This document shows, piece by piece, positions 1 through 7,969 of a stretch of 11,740 nucleotides of DNA. The stretch comes from JARRLC01 sp050290865 (GTDB taxonomy: Bacteria > Pseudomonadota > Alphaproteobacteria > Rhizobiales > Rhodomicrobiaceae): NCBI GenBank assembly GCA_050290865.1, contig JBNKIW010000064.1, positions 1-11,740 on the forward strand, given 5' to 3'. The first letter of the stretch is position 1, and every line of letters begins with the position of its first letter. The notes under the pieces are model-generated. The model was not told the origin of the DNA. It was given only the letters and a program-made list of their open reading frames with translations, and searched no databases. The position numbers and the translations under genes were made by a program.

Positions 1-632
1 GGGTGGCGCAGCGGATCCTGGGCGGGAGTATGAGGGCGGCGCGAAAACAACATGCGTGCACCGAACCGAGGGCGTGGTGGTGAGCGACTGCTCATTGAAC
101 ATCAACTGCCCCAAGTTCGGGGTACTGTCAGAGACAGCTTTTGGAGCGACACCGACTCTATGCCCTTTCCCAAACTTCGCTGTGAGAGGCAGGTTCGCCT
201 GACGGCGAACAGCCAAACGGGGCGCGGCTAGGCGGCAACATGTTGTCGTTTGTGGTGCTTTTGGTACCTGAAAGCTGATGTATGAGGCCCGCGCAGTGCA
301 ATGAAGGGTTGTTATCTGGGAACCAGGAAGTATCCAAAGTTGAGCGACCGCTCTTCGAGGATGGCAGTGATCTTGCGGCATCATCAGCCACGCGCTTGCG
401 CTCCCCGCCGGCCGGAATTCGCATCGATGGGGGCCGGAGCGGCAAGCGGATCTACTCTTGGCTTTCGCCGTTCCCGGTGGCTCATCCTGTTGATGACGGC
501 GGCCAGGACTTGCTCCTGCCAAGATATCCGTCAGACTCGAGAGAAAGAGAGAATCAGTTCCGTGCGTGCTGCGATGTCCGTTTGATCGCAGGGAGTGAAT
601 GCGTTTCTCAGCCAACGGTGGAGTGACCGTCT
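1..632. other. Gene-free leader region with small hairpins
   Basis: No reading frame here looks like a real protein. The longest frames (about 95-115 codons, both strands) have erratic composition, no recognisable motif and no good ribosome binding site. Visible structure: a perfect 7-bp stem with a TGAC loop at 193-210 (GTTCGCC / GGCGAAC); a 5-bp stem at 125-137 (CTGTC / GACAG, 3-nt loop) followed by CTTTT, too weak to call a terminator; and a 10-bp palindrome CAACATGTTG near 237-246. The promoter of the helicase gene should lie in the right part of this stretch, but I see no box good enough to name. It may be decayed mobile DNA; that is a guess. Confidence 0.5.
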
Positions 633-2987
633 ATGCCGCTCGCATCAGCAAAACGCAGCGCCTCTCCCGCTCAACAGACGCTGCCGCTCTTCTCCCGGGT
701 CCTCAGCCGCGACGAGTGGGTGGACACACTTATCGAGGCTTTCGCCGACAAGAAGCGAATCTCGGATTTCCTGCCACAGGCCGAGGAAGCACTCGCAGCC
801 TATCCCGTCGATGCCGCCTTGCTGTGCATCGCGGCCACCGCGGCACTGCTCGATGGCCTTCCCGAACGGGCGCTGGCCTTTCTGAAGCGCCTGTCCCACC
901 GCTACGAACCAACCGACGCCGTTCATCTTTTGCATGCGCTGGCGCTAAAACAGCAGGGACACATTCCGGCCGCCCGCCAGCTGCTCGAACGCCATGACAT
1001 GACGACGGCGTATACAGCGCTGCGCGGCTTCCCCGGCGGCGCCCAGCGTGTCGTTTGGCTCTCGAACGAGATCAACGCGATCATGGGGCGCGATTCCGTG
1101 CTCGGTGGCTGGGGCTACCGCGCGCCATGCGGCCGCAAGGCAGCCAAGCCTGCTCAAAAAAACAAATCCGCGCAGAAGCCGAAGCACGCCGTGCCTGCTG
1201 CCAAAGCCGCCCCTTCCGCAGTTCCGGCCGCCGCCGAGCCGCCGAGCCTGCCGCGCATCGACATCGACATTTCGTTTGCCGCCGATTTTGACCTCGCCCC
1301 CCTTGGCGCCGCTGTGCAATTGCCCCCCGAGCAGGAGGGCGTGTGGTATGGCCTGAGGAAACGCTTCGCCCATCTCGGCCTTGCGCAAGGGTTCGATGAA
1401 CTGCTGTGCCTGCCGCATTTGCGCGGCCTGGAGACCCTCTGGCATCAGGTCGAGACGGTCCGCAAGGTGCTGAAGCAGTTCCGCGGCCGCGTGCTGCTCG
1501 CTGATGAGGTCGGGCTCGGCAAGACCATCGAGGCGGGCATGGTCCTCAAGGAGTACCTCCTGCGCGGCATGGCCGAGCGCGTGCTGGTGCTCACCCCCGC
1601 CTCCCTCGTCGGACAGTGGCGCGAGGAGTTGGAAACCAAGTTTGACATTCCGTGTGCGACGACGCACGACTCCCTGCTGCGCGAGGATGCAGCGGTCTTC
1701 TGGGACCAGAAACGCATTGTCGCCTCGATTGCGACCGCCCGGCGCAAGGAGCACGCCAGAGCCCTGGCGCACCGCACCTTCGACCTCGTCATCGTCGATG
1801 AGGCGCACCATCTGCGCGACCGCGCCAGCCAGAGCTACAAGCTGGTGGACGGCCTGAACAAGCGCTTTCTGCTGCTGCTATCGGCGACGCCGGTGCAGAA
1901 CGACCTGATCGAGTTGTACAATCTGCTGACGCTGCTGAAGCCCGGTATTTTCAAGACGCTGAAGGAATTCCGCGCCGCATACATGGTTCCGGGCAAGCCG
2001 CGCCAACCCGCGAACTCGGATCGCTTGCGCGAATTGATGCGCGGCGCCATGATCCGTAACACGCGCGCCGTGGTGGCGCTGAAGCTGCCGCGCCGCAACG
2101 CGGTGACCGTGCGCGTGGACGCGGAAAGGGAAGAGCAACAGGCCTATCGGGAGCTGGCGGAACAGGCGCGAAGGCTCGGCGCGGATGGCGGCGCGGGCAA
2201 GCACCGGCTGACGTTGCGCCATCTGCTTGGCGCCGCCGGATCGTCCCCCTCCGCGGCCGCCGCTGCAGTGGTCCGCCTCGTCGAGCGCCATCCCAGGGAG
2301 CAGGGCTGGAAAAAGCTTGCGCGGGCCTGGGGGAGCATCGGTGCGGGTGCGAAGGAGACGGCGCTCCTGGACCTCCTCCGGCGCAATCCGTCCGAGAAGA
2401 AGCTGGTCTTCGTGCATTATCGCGAGACGCTGGCGCATCTCGCGGCTCTCCTGACGCGCTCGAACATTCCCTTCGCCCGCTTCGACGGCAGCATGAGCGG
2501 GCCGGACAAGGACGCTGCCATCGCTGCCTTCCGCGACACAGTCCCTGTGCTGCTGTGCACGGAGTCGGGCGGCGAGGGCCGCAACATCCAGTTCTGCAAC
2601 ACGCTCATCAATTTCGACGTGCCATGGAATCCGATGGCCATCGAGCAGCGCATCGGCCGCATCGACCGCATCGGCCAGGAGCGCGAGGTTTTCGTGTTCA
2701 ATCTGGTGACGCGCGGCACACTCGAAGAACAGGTGCTGCAACTCCTGGACGAGAAAATCTCGATGTTCGAGTTGGTGGTGGGGGAGGTCGGCGCGATTCT
2801 CGGCAGCGTTGACGACGACCGCGACTTCGGCGAACTGGTGCTCGGCGCCTGGCTGGAGACGACCGAAGCGGGACGCGCCGAGGCATTCGGCGCCATCGGC
2901 CGCACGCTGGAGGAAGCACGCCAGCGTCACGAGGGCGCCAAGGAACTGGATGACGCCCTGTTCGGCGAGGATTTCGAGACAGCATAG
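633..2987 (+). CDS. SNF2/RapA-like superfamily 2 helicase (ATP-dependent translocase)
   Basis: A 784-residue DEAD/DEAH-type SF2 protein of the SNF2 group, predicted to use ATP hydrolysis to move along double-stranded nucleic acid and displace bound protein, in the cytoplasm. Seen: Walker A DEVGLGKT at 291-298 (Lys297), Walker B DEAHH at 389-393, motif III SATP at 417-420, and motif VI QRIGRIDRIGQ at 672-682. The C-terminal lobe also carries the TESGGEGRN and NFDVPWNP signatures typical of RapA/HepA-like proteins. Residues 1-150 are alpha-helical and TPR-like. A Lys/Ala/Pro-rich linker covers about 165-210. The ATG at 633 has GGTGGAG nine bases upstream. At 784 residues it is shorter than E. 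coli RapA (968), and I see no RapA-type N-terminal Tudor-like domains. The split gene downstream is only 35 nt away, so an operon is likely. Its role is unknown: RNA-polymerase recycling, repair or phage defence are all possible. Confidence 0.93.
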   Translation: MPLASAKRSASPAQQTLPLFSRVLSRDEWVDTLIEAFADKKRISDFLPQAEEALAAYPVDAALLCIAATAALLDGLPERALAFLKRLSHRYEPTDAVHLLHALALKQQGHIPAARQLLERHDMTTAYTALRGFPGGAQRVVWLSNEINAIMGRDSVLGGWGYRAPCGRKAAKPAQKNKSAQKPKHAVPAAKAAPSAVPAAAEPPSLPRIDIDISFAADFDLAPLGAAVQLPPEQEGVWYGLRKRFAHLGLAQGFDELLCLPHLRGLETLWHQVETVRKVLKQFRGRVLLADEVGLGKTIEAGMVLKEYLLRGMAERVLVLTPASLVGQWREELETKFDIPCATTHDSLLREDAAVFWDQKRIVASIATARRKEHARALAHRTFDLVIVDEAHHLRDRASQSYKLVDGLNKRFLLLLSATPVQNDLIELYNLLTLLKPGIFKTLKEFRAAYMVPGKPRQPANSDRLRELMRGAMIRNTRAVVALKLPRRNAVTVRVDAEREEQQAYRELAEQARRLGADGGAGKHRLTLRHLLGAAGSSPSAAAAAVVRLVERHPREQGWKKLARAWGSIGAGAKETALLDLLRRNPSEKKLVFVHYRETLAHLAALLTRSNIPFARFDGSMSGPDKDAAIAAFRDTVPVLLCTESGGEGRNIQFCNTLINFDVPWNPMAIEQRIGRIDRIGQEREVFVFNLVTRGTLEEQVLQLLDEKISMFELVVGEVGAILGSVDDDRDFGELVLGAWLETTEAGRAEAFGAIGRTLEEARQRHEGAKELDDALFGEDFETA

Positions 2988-3022
2988 CTGCTGGAAGCGC
3001 GAAACGGAGATTGTGGCCTGCC

Positions 3023-3520
3023 ATGGGAAACTTGAGGAGTTTCGTCGCCGACGCGCTGGAAATTCAGGGCGCCATCATCGACTCCATCGAACCGGACGGC
3101 CTGGAAGTGCTGTCACCCGAGCCATTGCGCAAGGCCATGGGCTGGCCGGAGCTGGCGCGGCTCGGCTTCGGGCTGGAGCGTCCCGCCGGCGCCATCGCCA
3201 TCGGACTGGAGGGCGACTGGCTGGAGCGGTTCGGCGCCCTGCTTGCCGAGCGCGGGCGCTGGGTGGAACGCCAGTTCATCCCCGAGGCGGCCGTGTCGAT
3301 GGGCGCGCCGGAGCGCATCCTGGAACGTGCGCTCGACCTGGGCAACGCCGTCTGGCGGTTCCAGAGCGTGCGCGAGACGTGGTCACGCTGTCTGCTCCTG
3401 AGTTTCCGCTACAGCGCGGTATCCGATGAGAAGCGCGAGGGGCTCGTCTGGCAAGGCTTCAACCTGCACACCGGCGCAGTGCTAAATGAGATGCTTCCCC
3501 CGTCTGCGCTCGCGGCTTGA
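3023..3520 (+). CDS. Conserved protein of unknown function next to the helicase, N-terminal part (frame-split)
   Basis: About 165 residues starting MGNLRSFVADALEIQGAI. I chose ATG 3023 because CGGAGA ends 12 nt upstream; the in-frame TTG at 3011 abuts that sequence and leaves no spacing. It is a soluble mixed alpha/beta protein without signal peptide or membrane segment, and I cannot assign a catalytic motif. The frame ends in the tail MLPPSALAA. Dropping one C from the five-C run at 3497-3501 instead continues the chain as MLPRLRSRLELEPAWE into the next frame, so this is probably the first half of a roughly 386-residue protein. A SNF2 helicase paired with an unknown protein recalls B. subtilis yqhH-yqhG. 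That comparison rests on gene order plus a vague resemblance of the N-terminus and is not established. Confidence 0.7.
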   Translation: MGNLRSFVADALEIQGAIIDSIEPDGLEVLSPEPLRKAMGWPELARLGFGLERPAGAIAIGLEGDWLERFGALLAERGRWVERQFIPEAAVSMGAPERILERALDLGNAVWRFQSVRETWSRCLLLSFRYSAVSDEKREGLVWQGFNLHTGAVLNEMLPPSALAA

Positions 3521-4181
3521 GCTGGAACCGGCCTGGGAAACGCCCGGCGACGCGGTGCGCGCCGCTGCCGGACCGGGCTGGGACGCAGCCAGCCTGACCG
3601 CCCGCGTGAAGCCCCTGCTCGACGCGCAGGTTCGCGCCGAACTGGTGCCGTTCCTCACCGCCATGCGCCGCCGCCTGGAGCGTGACCGCAACCGCATTCA
3701 CGCCTATCACGACGATCTGCGCCGCGCGGCGCTGAGAAAGCTGGCCATCCTCGAAGGAGCCACGGGCGAAAAGGCCGAGGCTGACCGCAAGCGCGAGACC
3801 ATGCGGGCGGCGCCCATCGAGCGCGAATACCACGCCAAGCTCGACGACCTGCGCAACAATTACGCCCTGCGCGTGAGCGTCGAATGGGTTCAGACGCTCG
3901 AATTATACATGCCCGTTCAGCGGCTTGAGGTGATAATCCGGCGGCGCAAGGGCGAGCGGCTCATCCATCTCGACTGGCACCCGCTGCTGCGGTCGGCTGA
4001 GCCGCCGCTGTGCGAATGGGGTACAGGCGCAAGCCAGACCCGCCTCGTCTGCGATGAAAAGCTCCACCTCGTCGAGCCGGAGGGGCTGGCACCCTGTCCC
4101 ACCTGCGGCAAGGTCTGGTGTCGAGCGTGCCATCTCGATGGCTGCCCACATTGCGGCAGAGCACGGCGGCACAAACACTGA
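3486..4181 (+). CDS. Zinc-finger-like protein of unknown function, C-terminal part (frame-split)
   Basis: Up to 231 residues, overlapping the previous frame by 35 nt. The only upstream start is ATG 3486, directly preceded by an in-frame TAA at 3483 and without a ribosome binding site. Independent initiation is therefore doubtful, and continuation from the 3023 frame through a one-base shift is more likely. The middle is highly charged and helical (RRRLERDRNRIHAYHDDLRR), probably coiled coil, followed by a conserved-looking block around VEWVQTLELYMPVQRLEVII. The end carries three CxxC pairs (CPTC, CRAC, CPHC) spaced C-x2-C-x4-C-x2-C-x4-C-x2-C, with another Cys upstream in VCDEKLH. This suggests one or two zinc-binding knuckles for nucleic-acid or protein contact. 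It probably works with the helicase. Confidence 0.72.
   Translation: MRCFPRLRSRLELEPAWETPGDAVRAAAGPGWDAASLTARVKPLLDAQVRAELVPFLTAMRRRLERDRNRIHAYHDDLRRAALRKLAILEGATGEKAEADRKRETMRAAPIEREYHAKLDDLRNNYALRVSVEWVQTLELYMPVQRLEVIIRRRKGERLIHLDWHPLLRSAEPPLCEWGTGASQTRLVCDEKLHLVEPEGLAPCPTCGKVWCRACHLDGCPHCGRARRHKH
3497..3501 (+). other. Five-C run, likely frameshift site splitting one gene
   Basis: The run CCCCC within GCTTCCCCCGTCTG lies where the two frames overlap. With four Cs the upstream frame reads straight through as NEMLPRLRSRLELEP, joining both halves without a gap. With five Cs it ends 17 nt later at TGA 3518-3520. A C-tract indel (true mutation or sequencing error) is the simplest reading. Programmed slippage is possible, but no stimulatory structure was found. 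Confidence 0.6.
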
Positions 4182-4309
4182 TGCTCGGCACGGTCACCCC
4201 TGGCCACAGAATATGAAACGAGCGGACCACGATCACGGCCGGGCAAGAACGGCCACCACTTCACGAGAGCGCGCATTACCAAGTGTTTCCTCCCGCGCCT
4301 TGTTGGTTT

Positions 4310-4338
4310 TTGAATTTTTGCCGCAAACGTTCTAAGAT
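4310..4338 (+). promoter_or_regulatory. Possible promoter of the toxin-antitoxin operon
   Basis: TTGAAT (4310-4315) and TAAGAT (4333-4338) are separated by 17 nt and each match four of six consensus sigma-70 positions. The antitoxin ATG at 4345 lies six bases after the -10 box with no Shine-Dalgarno sequence before it, so the transcript would be leaderless or nearly so. No clear operator palindrome was found. Confidence 0.3.
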
Positions 4339-4344
4339 GGCTCC

Positions 4345-4566
4345 ATGACTAAGCGCACCAGATCGTTGGCCGAAGAGGCCGCACGGCTCCCCGCAACGGA
4401 TCGCATCCGGCTGGTGGAGCATTTGCTGGCGACGCTCGATAAGCCCGATGCGGAGATCGACCGTGCTCGGGCCGAGGAGAGCGAGCGGCGGCTCGACGCT
4501 TATTTGCGCGGCGAGACCACTGGTCGGAACGCAGAAGATGTGCTCGCCAAGCATTTGAAGCCGTGA
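4345..4566 (+). CDS. Type II antitoxin, addiction-module component family
   Basis: A 73-residue acidic, helical protein with the pattern of the RelB/ParD-like addiction-module component family: an N-terminal segment EEAARLPATDRIRLVEHLLA, an acidic linker LDKPDAEIDRA, and a C-terminal helix ERRLDAYLRGE. Its role would be to bind and neutralise the toxin encoded next and, by analogy with other type II systems, to help repress their shared promoter. The stop overlaps the toxin start as GTGA, a sign of translational coupling that favours antitoxin synthesis first. Family length is usually 65-80 residues, so it looks intact. No ribosome binding site precedes the ATG. Confidence 0.85.
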   Translation: MTKRTRSLAEEAARLPATDRIRLVEHLLATLDKPDAEIDRARAEESERRLDAYLRGETTGRNAEDVLAKHLKP

Positions 4567-4862
4567 CAATCCGATTTCTGGAGGAAGCAGAGGCCGTGTT
4601 CGACGCGGCGATAGCCCATTACGACTCACAGGCGGCCGGGCTGGGCACAGAATTGGCCAAGGAAGTTCAGCTTGGCCTCAGTCGCATCGAGAAGTTCCCG
4701 AAAGCCTGGCAGCCCCTCGGGCGGCGCGTCCGCCGTTACCGGTTGAGCCAATTCCCGTATGGCATCATCCATGCGGTGCTTCCCTCTGAGATCGTCGTGG
4801 TTGCCGTCATGCATCTGCATCGGGCACCAGAGTATTGGCGCGAGCGTTTGAAGCGCATTTAA
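4563..4862 (+). CDS. RelE/ParE superfamily toxin
   Basis: A 99-residue protein with the usual RelE/ParE layout: N-terminal beta strand (TIRFLEEAEAVF), two helices (AAIAHYDSQAAGLG and ELAKEVQLGLSRIEKFP), then beta strands with RRVRRYRLSQFPYGIIHAVL and the C-terminal VVVAVMHLHRAPEYWRERL. The signatures GLG, the FPYGI strand and the closing H-xx-R-x-P-x-YW-xx-R are typical. Members either cleave mRNA on the ribosome (RelE type) or poison DNA gyrase (ParE type); the sequence does not settle which. The start is GTG 4563, inside the antitoxin stop. The operon lies between the helicase block and the trehalose block and probably serves local DNA maintenance or phage defence. Confidence 0.88.
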   Translation: MTIRFLEEAEAVFDAAIAHYDSQAAGLGTELAKEVQLGLSRIEKFPKAWQPLGRRVRRYRLSQFPYGIIHAVLPSEIVVVAVMHLHRAPEYWRERLKRI

Positions 4863-5305
4863 ATGTCTCGCGCTTGTCAGTACGTTGATCCGCGGTGACT
4901 GTCCACTGTGCTGAAGTGGGCATCTTCATAAATGCCTTCTGAAGCTCGAAAGTGGTCACCCATGATCTTCGCTGAAGCGTCTCATGTTGAGGGATGACCG
5001 GCTGTGCCAGCCGCTTCTGCGATTGTTCCCAAGTGCCGCTGCTTGTGCAACGAAGCGTGATCTGCGCTTAATCCTGCGCCACAATGGCCCGTGCCGCCCA
5101 AAATGACCCGGAGCGTGATTGGCGCGTTGAGCGCGGTGTGCCACCAGCAGTTGGTGACGGGGCCTTCTCCGGTTGCCATAACCGTGGGGGCGGATGGCGG
5201 TGCGCGGCAGAAGCGGAAGCTGCAATTCGAGAAGCATAACCGACTGGGAGCACAATCAGAATTCACTGCGTCCCGCGCTGGCACGTCAATGGCCACTCCG
5301 GCGGC
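4863..5305. other. Gene-free stretch between toxin gene and GH15 gene
   Basis: Frames of about 90-105 codons exist on both strands, but none has a recognisable motif or convincing start. A 7-bp stem with a 7-nt loop (GTCCACT at 4901-4907, AGTGGGC at 4915-4921) follows the toxin stop by 38 nt; it lacks a T tract and is at best a weak terminator. The rest may be old mobile-element debris, but I could not identify its source. Nothing here resembles the transposase relics found further right. Confidence 0.45.
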
Positions 5306-7090
5306 TCACAACGCTTTTTCCCAGCTCTGCGACAGGCGTACTGCACCATTGATGATCCCTACCATGGAGTAGGTCTGCGGGAAGTTACCCCACAGCTCGC
5401 CGCTCCTCGTGTCCGTATCCTCCGACAGGAGCCCGAGATGATTTCGGCACGCCAGCAATGCTGCGAAATGCTCGCGCGCTTCCTCCCGGCGCCCCATTCG
5501 TGCCAGCGCATCCACGCGCCAGAACGCGCAGACATTGAATGCCGTTTCGGGCAATCCGAAATCGTCCGCCGCTTCATACCGCGTGATGAACGGACCGCGC
5601 CCCAGCGCGATCTCGATTTGCTCCACAGTCGAGACCATACGCGGGTCGAGCGGGTCGATGAAGCCCACCTCGGTCATCAGAAGCACTCCCGCATCCAGAT
5701 GCTCGCCCTCGAAGCTCTCGACGAAAGCACGGCGCTTCTCGGACCAGGCGCGCGTAAGGATAACCCCGCGAATGTGATCGGCGATCACGCGCCAGTGACG
5801 GGACTTTTCCTCTTCGCCGATATGCGCGCCGATTCGGGCGAGTCGGTCCACGGCAGCCCAGCACATGAGGCTGGAGGCGGTATGCACACGTGCCCGGGAG
5901 CGCAGCTCCCACATGCCAGCGTCCGGCTGATCATAGAGGCGGGCGGCCTGCCGCCCCGCCAGTTCCAGAGCAAGATACTCCTGAGGTCCCGGCGGATGCA
6001 ACAGGCGGCGGTCAAAGAACGCCTGCGCGGCGCCAAGGATCACATTGCCGTAAGCGTCATGCTGAAAGTGCTCATGCGCCTGATTGCCCACGCGGACCGG
6101 CCCCATGCCGCGATAGCCTGGCAGCGCCGGGGCGATATGTTCGGCGAGCAGGCTTTCCAGCCCGATACCCAGCACCGGCTGAATGTGATCGGTGCTGGCG
6201 CGTGTAACGACGTTCATCAGCCACTGGAAATAATTCTCCATTGTCCGCATGGCCGACAGGCTGTTCAGCGCCCTGACGACGAAGTAAGCGTCGCGCACCC
6301 AGCAGAACCGATAATCCCAGTTGCGCTCCGTGTCGGGTGCCTCGGGGATACTGGTTGTGATGGCCGCTACGATGGCGCCAGTTGGCTCGTAGGTGCAGAG
6401 CTTGAGCGTGATAGCAGCCCGGATCACAGCATCCTGCCACTCGAAGGGAATAGCCAGCCTGTGGACCCAATCGCGCCAGTAGAGCTCCGTGTGGTCCTCG
6501 AATGTGCGGCCAACTTCGTGTACGGCATCGGTGAGCGGTTCATCGGGCATCAGCAGAAAGGTGAGCGGCTCGTGCAGCAGAAACGGCGTCTCGTCGAGCA
6601 CGTAGTCCAGAGGCGCGTCCGTAGTCAGACGCAGTGCCATCCGGGGACCGGCATAGCGAATGTGGTTGGATCCGCGCGTGATTTGAGGTGCCACTGCGCC
6701 ATATTCGAAGCGCGGCCGGATGCGCATACGCACGCTGGGCTTGCCCCCCAACGGCGTAACGCGCCGCACCAGAAATTGCGGGCGGAACGAGCGCCCTCGC
6801 GATTGGAAACGTGGGGCAAAGTCGGTGATTTCGACCGCACCCTGCACGCCGTGCAGTACGGTCTTCAGGATCGCGGTATTGGGGACGTAAGCCTGCTCGC
6901 TCCGGCTATAGCCATCCATCTCCAGCGCGAAGACACCGTCATCGGGAGCGCCCGGTGGCGCTCCAAGCAGGCGGTGGAACACCGGATCGCCATCGAACCG
7001 TGGCAGGCAGAACCAGACGATGGACGCCTGACGGTCGATCAGCGCCGCAATCGCGCAATTGCCAATGATACCGAGTTCGAGGCCGCTCAC
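5306..7090 (-). CDS. GH15 family glycoside hydrolase (glucoamylase/trehalase-like)
   Basis: A cytoplasmic (alpha/alpha)6-barrel hydrolase of family GH15, about 594 residues. Seen: the N-terminal beta domain start LELGIIGNCAIAALIDR followed by IVWFCLPRFDGDPVF; WDYRFCWVRDAY at 258-269; GNQAHEHFQHDAYGN; GMWELR with the probable acid Glu395; and GLLSE with the probable base Glu557. The family removes alpha-linked glucose by inversion; some mycobacterial members are trehalases. I chose GTG 7090 because it overlaps the otsB stop as GTGA and has TTGGGGGC upstream; ATG 7132 would add 14 residues and lengthen the overlap. Coupling to otsB points to trehalose or a related alpha-glucoside as substrate, perhaps turnover or overflow control, but the specificity is unproven. 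Confidence 0.9.
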   Translation of the reverse strand: MSGLELGIIGNCAIAALIDRQASIVWFCLPRFDGDPVFHRLLGAPPGAPDDGVFALEMDGYSRSEQAYVPNTAILKTVLHGVQGAVEITDFAPRFQSRGRSFRPQFLVRRVTPLGGKPSVRMRIRPRFEYGAVAPQITRGSNHIRYAGPRMALRLTTDAPLDYVLDETPFLLHEPLTFLLMPDEPLTDAVHEVGRTFEDHTELYWRDWVHRLAIPFEWQDAVIRAAITLKLCTYEPTGAIVAAITTSIPEAPDTERNWDYRFCWVRDAYFVVRALNSLSAMRTMENYFQWLMNVVTRASTDHIQPVLGIGLESLLAEHIAPALPGYRGMGPVRVGNQAHEHFQHDAYGNVILGAAQAFFDRRLLHPPGPQEYLALELAGRQAARLYDQPDAGMWELRSRARVHTASSLMCWAAVDRLARIGAHIGEEEKSRHWRVIADHIRGVILTRAWSEKRRAFVESFEGEHLDAGVLLMTEVGFIDPLDPRMVSTVEQIEIALGRGPFITRYEAADDFGLPETAFNVCAFWRVDALARMGRREEAREHFAALLACRNHLGLLSEDTDTRSGELWGNFPQTYSMVGIINGAVRLSQSWEKAL

Positions 7091-7839
7091 GCGCTCGCTG
7101 CCCCCAATTTGGTCGAGAGTTTCTCCAGCCATGCCGTAACGTCCTGCGGGTTTGGTAGCCGGAATGATGCCGCGCTTTCCCCTTCGCCGACCTTAACGCT
7201 AATGCCGCCAAGCTCGTTGACGGCTATGAATCCGTCTTCATCGGTCGTGTCGTCGCCAACGAACACCGGTATCCTGCCGGCGAAAGGTGGTTCGCGCATG
7301 AAATCGCGGATCACTGTTCCCTTATTATGGCTCTGCGGCTTGACTTCAAAAACCATTTTGCCGGGCAGCACGTGAAGACAGGGGTGCGAGGCTGCGACGG
7401 CCAGAGCCGCGCGATGACAGTGCGGCGCGGCCTCTGGCGCGCAACGGTAATGGATGGAGGCGGAGCCCTGCTTGATTTCCACGAGCACGCCCGGTGTCCC
7501 GTTCAGCTCCGCCGTGATCTGACCGGCGATGTCAGCGTCGAAGGCATGTCCGGCGGCGGCCTCATGAATCAACCCTGCCGCATCCCGGCGGAAAAGCCCA
7601 TGAACGCCCGCGACGGGGAGTAGATGCGGCGCCAGCAAGCGGTCTATGGCGGCGATTTCGCGTCCCGTGATGATGGCTAGCGCACCGCCGGAACGATCAC
7701 GCAGGTACTGGAGCAGCTCAACAGTGGTTTCCGGCAGTCGTGTCAGATCGGGACGTTCGGCGATCTCTACCAGTGTCCCATCAAAATCGAGAAAGAAGGC
7801 ATGAGCACCGGGATCACCGATCAGCGGCGGGTTAGGCAT
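7087..7839 (-). CDS. otsB: Trehalose-6-phosphate phosphatase
   Basis: A 250-residue HAD-superfamily phosphatase that removes phosphate from trehalose-6-phosphate, the last step of the OtsAB pathway, in the cytoplasm. Seen: the nucleophile motif FFLDFDGTLVE with Asp18 and Asp20; the GREI segment of motif II; the cap region with GVHG and VEIKQGSASIHYR; the Lys-containing FEVKPQSHNKGTVI; and the metal-binding motif VGDDTTDEDGF (195-204). The start is ATG 7839, with GAGAG about 10 nt upstream and MPNPPLIGD leading straight into the HAD motif. The frame stays open to 8043, but the upstream part has no homology-like pattern and its left end overlaps a transposase relic on the other strand. The gene is first of a two-gene operon with the GH15 enzyme and diverges from hsp20-otsA. 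Confidence 0.94.
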   Translation of the reverse strand: MPNPPLIGDPGAHAFFLDFDGTLVEIAERPDLTRLPETTVELLQYLRDRSGGALAIITGREIAAIDRLLAPHLLPVAGVHGLFRRDAAGLIHEAAAGHAFDADIAGQITAELNGTPGVLVEIKQGSASIHYRCAPEAAPHCHRAALAVAASHPCLHVLPGKMVFEVKPQSHNKGTVIRDFMREPPFAGRIPVFVGDDTTDEDGFIAVNELGGISVKVGEGESAASFRLPNPQDVTAWLEKLSTKLGAASA

Positions 7840-7969
7840 TGCGTAGCGTCTCTCTTTGGTGTGCTGCGGCAATTTCCATGACGCGCCGTTTCTTGCTGCG
7901 GGCTGTACTAGCGTCCAGTAGCATTTGACCCGCCCAGCGACAAACGTTGCGTGAACGAACCAGCTCGCG

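Noticed and set aside
282..626. 114-codon plus-strand frame ending just before the helicase
   Set aside because: No motif, odd composition and no ribosome binding site; a second frame (301-585) overlaps it with equal lack of support.
945..2930. Open frames of 288 and 350 codons on the minus strand
   Set aside because: They lie opposite the helicase, whose ATPase motifs prove the plus strand is coding. Their composition (many Ala, Arg, Gln, His) is typical of antisense frames.
3011..3013. TTG start for the helicase-partner gene
   Set aside because: It directly abuts the GGAG sequence, giving no spacing; ATG 3023 is the better start.
5438..7375. Long open frame of 645 codons on the plus strand
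   Set aside because: It is exactly antisense to the GH15 gene and the otsB end, which have clear family motifs. The translated protein has no motif and is rich in His/Arg, as expected for a mirror frame in GC-rich DNA.
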